Positions 5,300 through 7,020 of a DNA stretch of 7,020 nucleotides are shown one piece after another. The number at the start of each line of letters is the position of its first letter. Position 1 is the stretch's first letter. The notes below the pieces were generated by a model. That model ran no database searches and had not been told where the DNA came from. It saw only the letters and a program-made list of their open reading frames with translations. The DNA lies in contig JBKQSL010000108.1 of NCBI GenBank assembly GCA_052143655.1, positions 1 to 7,020 of the forward strand, in the 5' to 3' direction. The stretch comes from CAVSUR01 sp052143655 (GTDB lineage: Bacteria > Actinomycetota > Actinomycetes > Streptosporangiales > Streptosporangiaceae). Made by a program: the position numbers and the translations under genes.

Positions 5300-5662
5300 C
5301 TAGCGAGCCGCCGTCGGCTCGCGGCGCTCGCGGATGCGAGCCGCCTTGCCCCGCCGCGAGCGCAGGTAGTACAGCTTGGCCCGGCGGACGCGGCCCCTGG
5401 TCACGACCTCGATCCGGTCGATGGCCGGCGTGTGCAGCGGGAACGTGCGCTCCACGCCAACGCCATAGCTAACCTTGCGAACCGTGAAGGTCTCCCGCAT
5501 GCCGCCGCCCTGACGGCGGATCACCACGCCCTGGAAGACCTGGATCCGGGAACGGCTGCCCTCCACAACCCGTACGTGCACCTTCAGGGTGTCACCCGGA
5601 CGGAAGTCGGGGATGTCGGAACGGATCTGAGCCTGCTCAAGCTCGGCAATCGCGGTGTGCAT
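5300..5662 (-). CDS. rplS: 50S ribosomal protein L19
   Basis: L19 sits at the interface of the ribosomal subunits and contributes to an intersubunit bridge. 120 residues, full family length. Conserved blocks: IPDFRPGDTLKVHVRVVEG (17-35), RIQVFQGVVIRRQGGG (39-54), ETFTVRKVSYGVGVERTFPLHTP (57-79) and GRVRRAKLYYLRSRRGKAARI (90-110), the last being the basic rRNA-binding signature. The start is the ATG at 5662, preceded by AAGGA with 8 nt spacing, a normal ribosome binding site. It follows trmD after a 124-bp leader containing a strong hairpin, which could serve expression control of this abundant protein. Identification is very secure. Confidence 0.98.
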   Translation of the reverse strand: MHTAIAELEQAQIRSDIPDFRPGDTLKVHVRVVEGSRSRIQVFQGVVIRRQGGGMRETFTVRKVSYGVGVERTFPLHTPAIDRIEVVTRGRVRRAKLYYLRSRRGKAARIRERREPTAAR

Positions 5663-5727
5663 CGCTGGTTTCCTTGGTAGTCAGCACGCGCACGCCTACG
5701 AACGCGTTGCCTATCTGGTCTGTTCGG

Positions 5728-5747
5728 GCCGGGCGTTCGCGCCCGGC
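5728..5747 (-). promoter_or_regulatory. Perfect hairpin in the trmD-rplS leader
   Basis: The minus strand reads GCCGGGCG-CGAA-CGCCCGGC, an 8-bp stem with a 4-nt loop, 65 nt upstream of the rplS ATG and 40 nt after the trmD stop. No U-run follows, so a simple intrinsic terminator is unlikely. An attenuator, an mRNA-stability element or a protein-binding leader for rplS are possible. Leader RNAs of L19 are known in Bacillus and some other phyla; I cannot show similarity to those. Confidence 0.4.
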
Positions 5748-5786
5748 AGCACTCCGGCAGGAACTGTCCCGCGGCGGGGGCGCCTT

Positions 5787-6584
5787 TCAGTGTGCCACAT
5801 CTTCGCCGCTAACCGGAAAGCCGGCCTCCGATAGCACCTGCCGGTCCCGCGCGTCCAGCCGACCCGCCGCGCCCGCAGCCAGCCGGGCAGCCAGGTCAGG
5901 CCGGTTGCGCGCGGTGCGCCGCAGCGCGCAGTCCCGCCGCCAGCGAGCGATCGTCGCATGATCGCCGGACAGCAGGATGTCCGGCACCGCCAGGCCGCGC
6001 CACTCCCGCGGCCGGGTGTAGGCAGGACCCTCGATCAGCTCCGCCATCGGCCCGGTACCGCCGCCGAACGAGTCGTCCGCCGCCGATTCCGCATTGCCCA
6101 GCACGCCGGGCAGCAGGCGGCAGATCGCCTCGATCATCACCAGCACCGCGGGCTCGCCGCCGGCCAGCACGTAGTCCCCGATGCTCACCTCGTCGACGGG
6201 CATCACCGCGCGGGCATGCTCGGCCACCCGCGCGTCGATGCCCTCGTACCGCCCGCAGGCGAACACCAGATGCGGCTCGGCGGCCAGCTGCGCGGCCATC
6301 GCCTGAGTGAACCGGACGCCCGACGGCGACGGCAGCACCAGCCGGGCCGGCGTGCCGGGCGGGCTGACAGCATCCAGCGCCTCGCCCCACGGCTCGGGCT
6401 TCATCACCATTCCCGGGCCGCCGCCGAACGGGGTGTCGTCGACAGTGTGATGCACATCCTGCGCCCACGAGCGCAGGTCATGCACGCCGAACGTGATGTC
6501 ACCGCGCTGCGCGGCCTTGCCGATCAGCGAGACCGACAACGGCGCGAAGTAGTCCGGGAAGATCGTGATGATGTCGATGCGCAC
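5787..6584 (-). CDS. trmD: tRNA (guanine-N1)-methyltransferase TrmD
   Basis: TrmD transfers a methyl group from S-adenosylmethionine to G37 of tRNAs, preventing +1 frameshifts. 265 residues, slightly longer than the ~250 of many homologues. MRIDIITIFPDYF opens the protein, and VDDTPFGGGPGMVMKPEPW (48-66) is a family block. The trefoil-knot SAM site is seen as FACGRYEGIDARV (108-120) and DEVSIGDYVLAGGEPA (131-146). R156 (RLLPGVLGN) and D171 (ADDSF) match the catalytic Arg154/Asp169 of Haemophilus TrmD with the same spacing of 15. PAYTRPREWRGLAVPDILLSGDH leads into the helical C-terminal tRNA-binding domain. The start codon is GTG (6584), supported by GGGGGAG about 5 nt upstream. It lies 15 bp after rimM, so the two are co-transcribed. 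The family is a dimer; both motifs of the shared active site are intact. Confidence 0.98.
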   Translation of the reverse strand: MRIDIITIFPDYFAPLSVSLIGKAAQRGDITFGVHDLRSWAQDVHHTVDDTPFGGGPGMVMKPEPWGEALDAVSPPGTPARLVLPSPSGVRFTQAMAAQLAAEPHLVFACGRYEGIDARVAEHARAVMPVDEVSIGDYVLAGGEPAVLVMIEAICRLLPGVLGNAESAADDSFGGGTGPMAELIEGPAYTRPREWRGLAVPDILLSGDHATIARWRRDCALRRTARNRPDLAARLAAGAAGRLDARDRQVLSEAGFPVSGEDVAH

Positions 6585-6599
6585 AGCCGCTCCCCCGGG

Positions 6600-7020
6600 C
6601 TAAGGCCGGCCGGCTTGCGTCAGGTCGAGCAGGCCCGGCGGCGGATCGATGGTCATCGTCCGGGCGGCCACGTTCACCTCCGGCACCATTGCGGCGACGA
6701 ACGGGATCAGGATCTCCGTCCCGGCCCGCGGGCCTTCCCCCGCCACGACTAGCAGGTCCTGGCCGAAGTGCCGGACGTCGGTCAGCACGCCGATCCGCTC
6801 GCCCGCGGCGGTGCTGACCGCCATGCCGATCAGCTGATGATCGTTGAACTCATCGGGGTCGTCCGGCTCGGGAATCTCCGCCGAGTCGATGACCAGCAGC
6901 GTGCCGGAAAGCTGCTCGGCCGCCGTCCGGTCGGAATGCCCGTCGAACCGGACCAGCAGCCTGCCGGAATGCCAGCGGGTGCCGACCACCGTCAGCGGCC
7001 CGGCCGCCGTGGGCTGCGTC
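6600..7020 (-). CDS. rimM: Ribosome maturation factor RimM (5' end cut off by window)
   Basis: RimM binds S19 in the 30S head and assists late 16S rRNA maturation. The frame is open from the window edge (7019) to the TAG at 6602-6600, giving about 139 codons; roughly 30-40 N-terminal residues of a ~170-180 residue protein are missing. The visible part starts in the N-terminal beta-barrel (TVVGTRWHSGRLLVRFDG). It continues through the junction LLVIDSAEIPEPDDPDEFNDHQLIGM, characteristic of RimM, into the PRC-barrel (GERIGVLTDVRHFGQDLLVV, EILIPFVAAMVPEVN). It ends with the usual IDPPPGLLDL. An in-frame GTG at 6989 is internal, because homology continues upstream of it. The neighbour trmD follows directly, the usual rimM-trmD pairing. 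Confidence 0.95.
   Translation of the reverse strand, partial: TQPTAAGPLTVVGTRWHSGRLLVRFDGHSDRTAAEQLSGTLLVIDSAEIPEPDDPDEFNDHQLIGMAVSTAAGERIGVLTDVRHFGQDLLVVAGEGPRAGTEILIPFVAAMVPEVNVAARTMTIDPPPGLLDLTQAGRP

Noticed and set aside
1..7020. Mobile element, CRISPR, toxin-antitoxin, defence or biosynthetic system
   Set aside because: All convincing genes are conserved housekeeping genes in the usual order with uniform composition; no transposase, integrase, spaced repeat array or foreign-looking segment was found.

Overview
The window is a GC-rich stretch from an actinobacterium (phylum Actinomycetota). Every convincing gene lies on the minus strand, so it is read from position 7020 down to 1. Three things support the assignment: very high GC with G/C-biased third codon positions, a DUF2469 gene (a family known almost only from actinobacteria), and the gene order rimM-trmD-rplS-lepB-rnhB-DUF2469-yraN-comM, which is the familiar actinobacterial arrangement (compare the Mycobacterium tuberculosis Rv2907c-Rv2897c neighbourhood, recalled and not searched). 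Genus cannot be fixed from the sequence.

In transcription order: a 5'-truncated rimM (16S rRNA processing/30S maturation) is followed after 15 bp by trmD (tRNA m1G37 methyltransferase), then a 124-bp leader with a perfect 8-bp hairpin, then rplS (ribosomal protein L19). Next come two tandem, clearly paralogous type I signal peptidases (called lepB1 and lepB2 here). lepB1 carries a 15-bp minisatellite in its cytoplasmic N-terminal linker. The two genes share two exact identity blocks of 50-51 bp, against a more diverged background. rnhB (RNase HII) follows lepB2 almost without a gap and has an unusually long low-complexity C-terminal tail, at whose start lies a perfect 26-bp palindrome. rnhB overlaps the DUF2469 gene by an ATGA junction.

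A 308-bp gene-free gap (1202-1509) then separates this block from yraN-comM. It holds two tandem 22-bp-period GC hairpins near the DUF2469 stop, which may be a terminator. It also holds a hairpin, an 11-codon upstream ORF and an exceptionally strong Shine-Dalgarno just before yraN. yraN (UPF0102 nuclease-fold protein) and comM (Mg-chelatase-like AAA+ ATPase, truncated by the window edge) are joined by an immediate TAG-ATG junction.

Functionally the window joins translation genes (rimM, trmD, rplS), protein export (two lepB) and nucleic-acid processing (rnhB, yraN, comM, possibly DUF2469). This is a conserved housekeeping region. I found no mobile element, CRISPR array, tRNA/rRNA gene or convincing undescribed system. 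What merits a second look is at the level of repeats, hairpins, gene duplication and translation signals.
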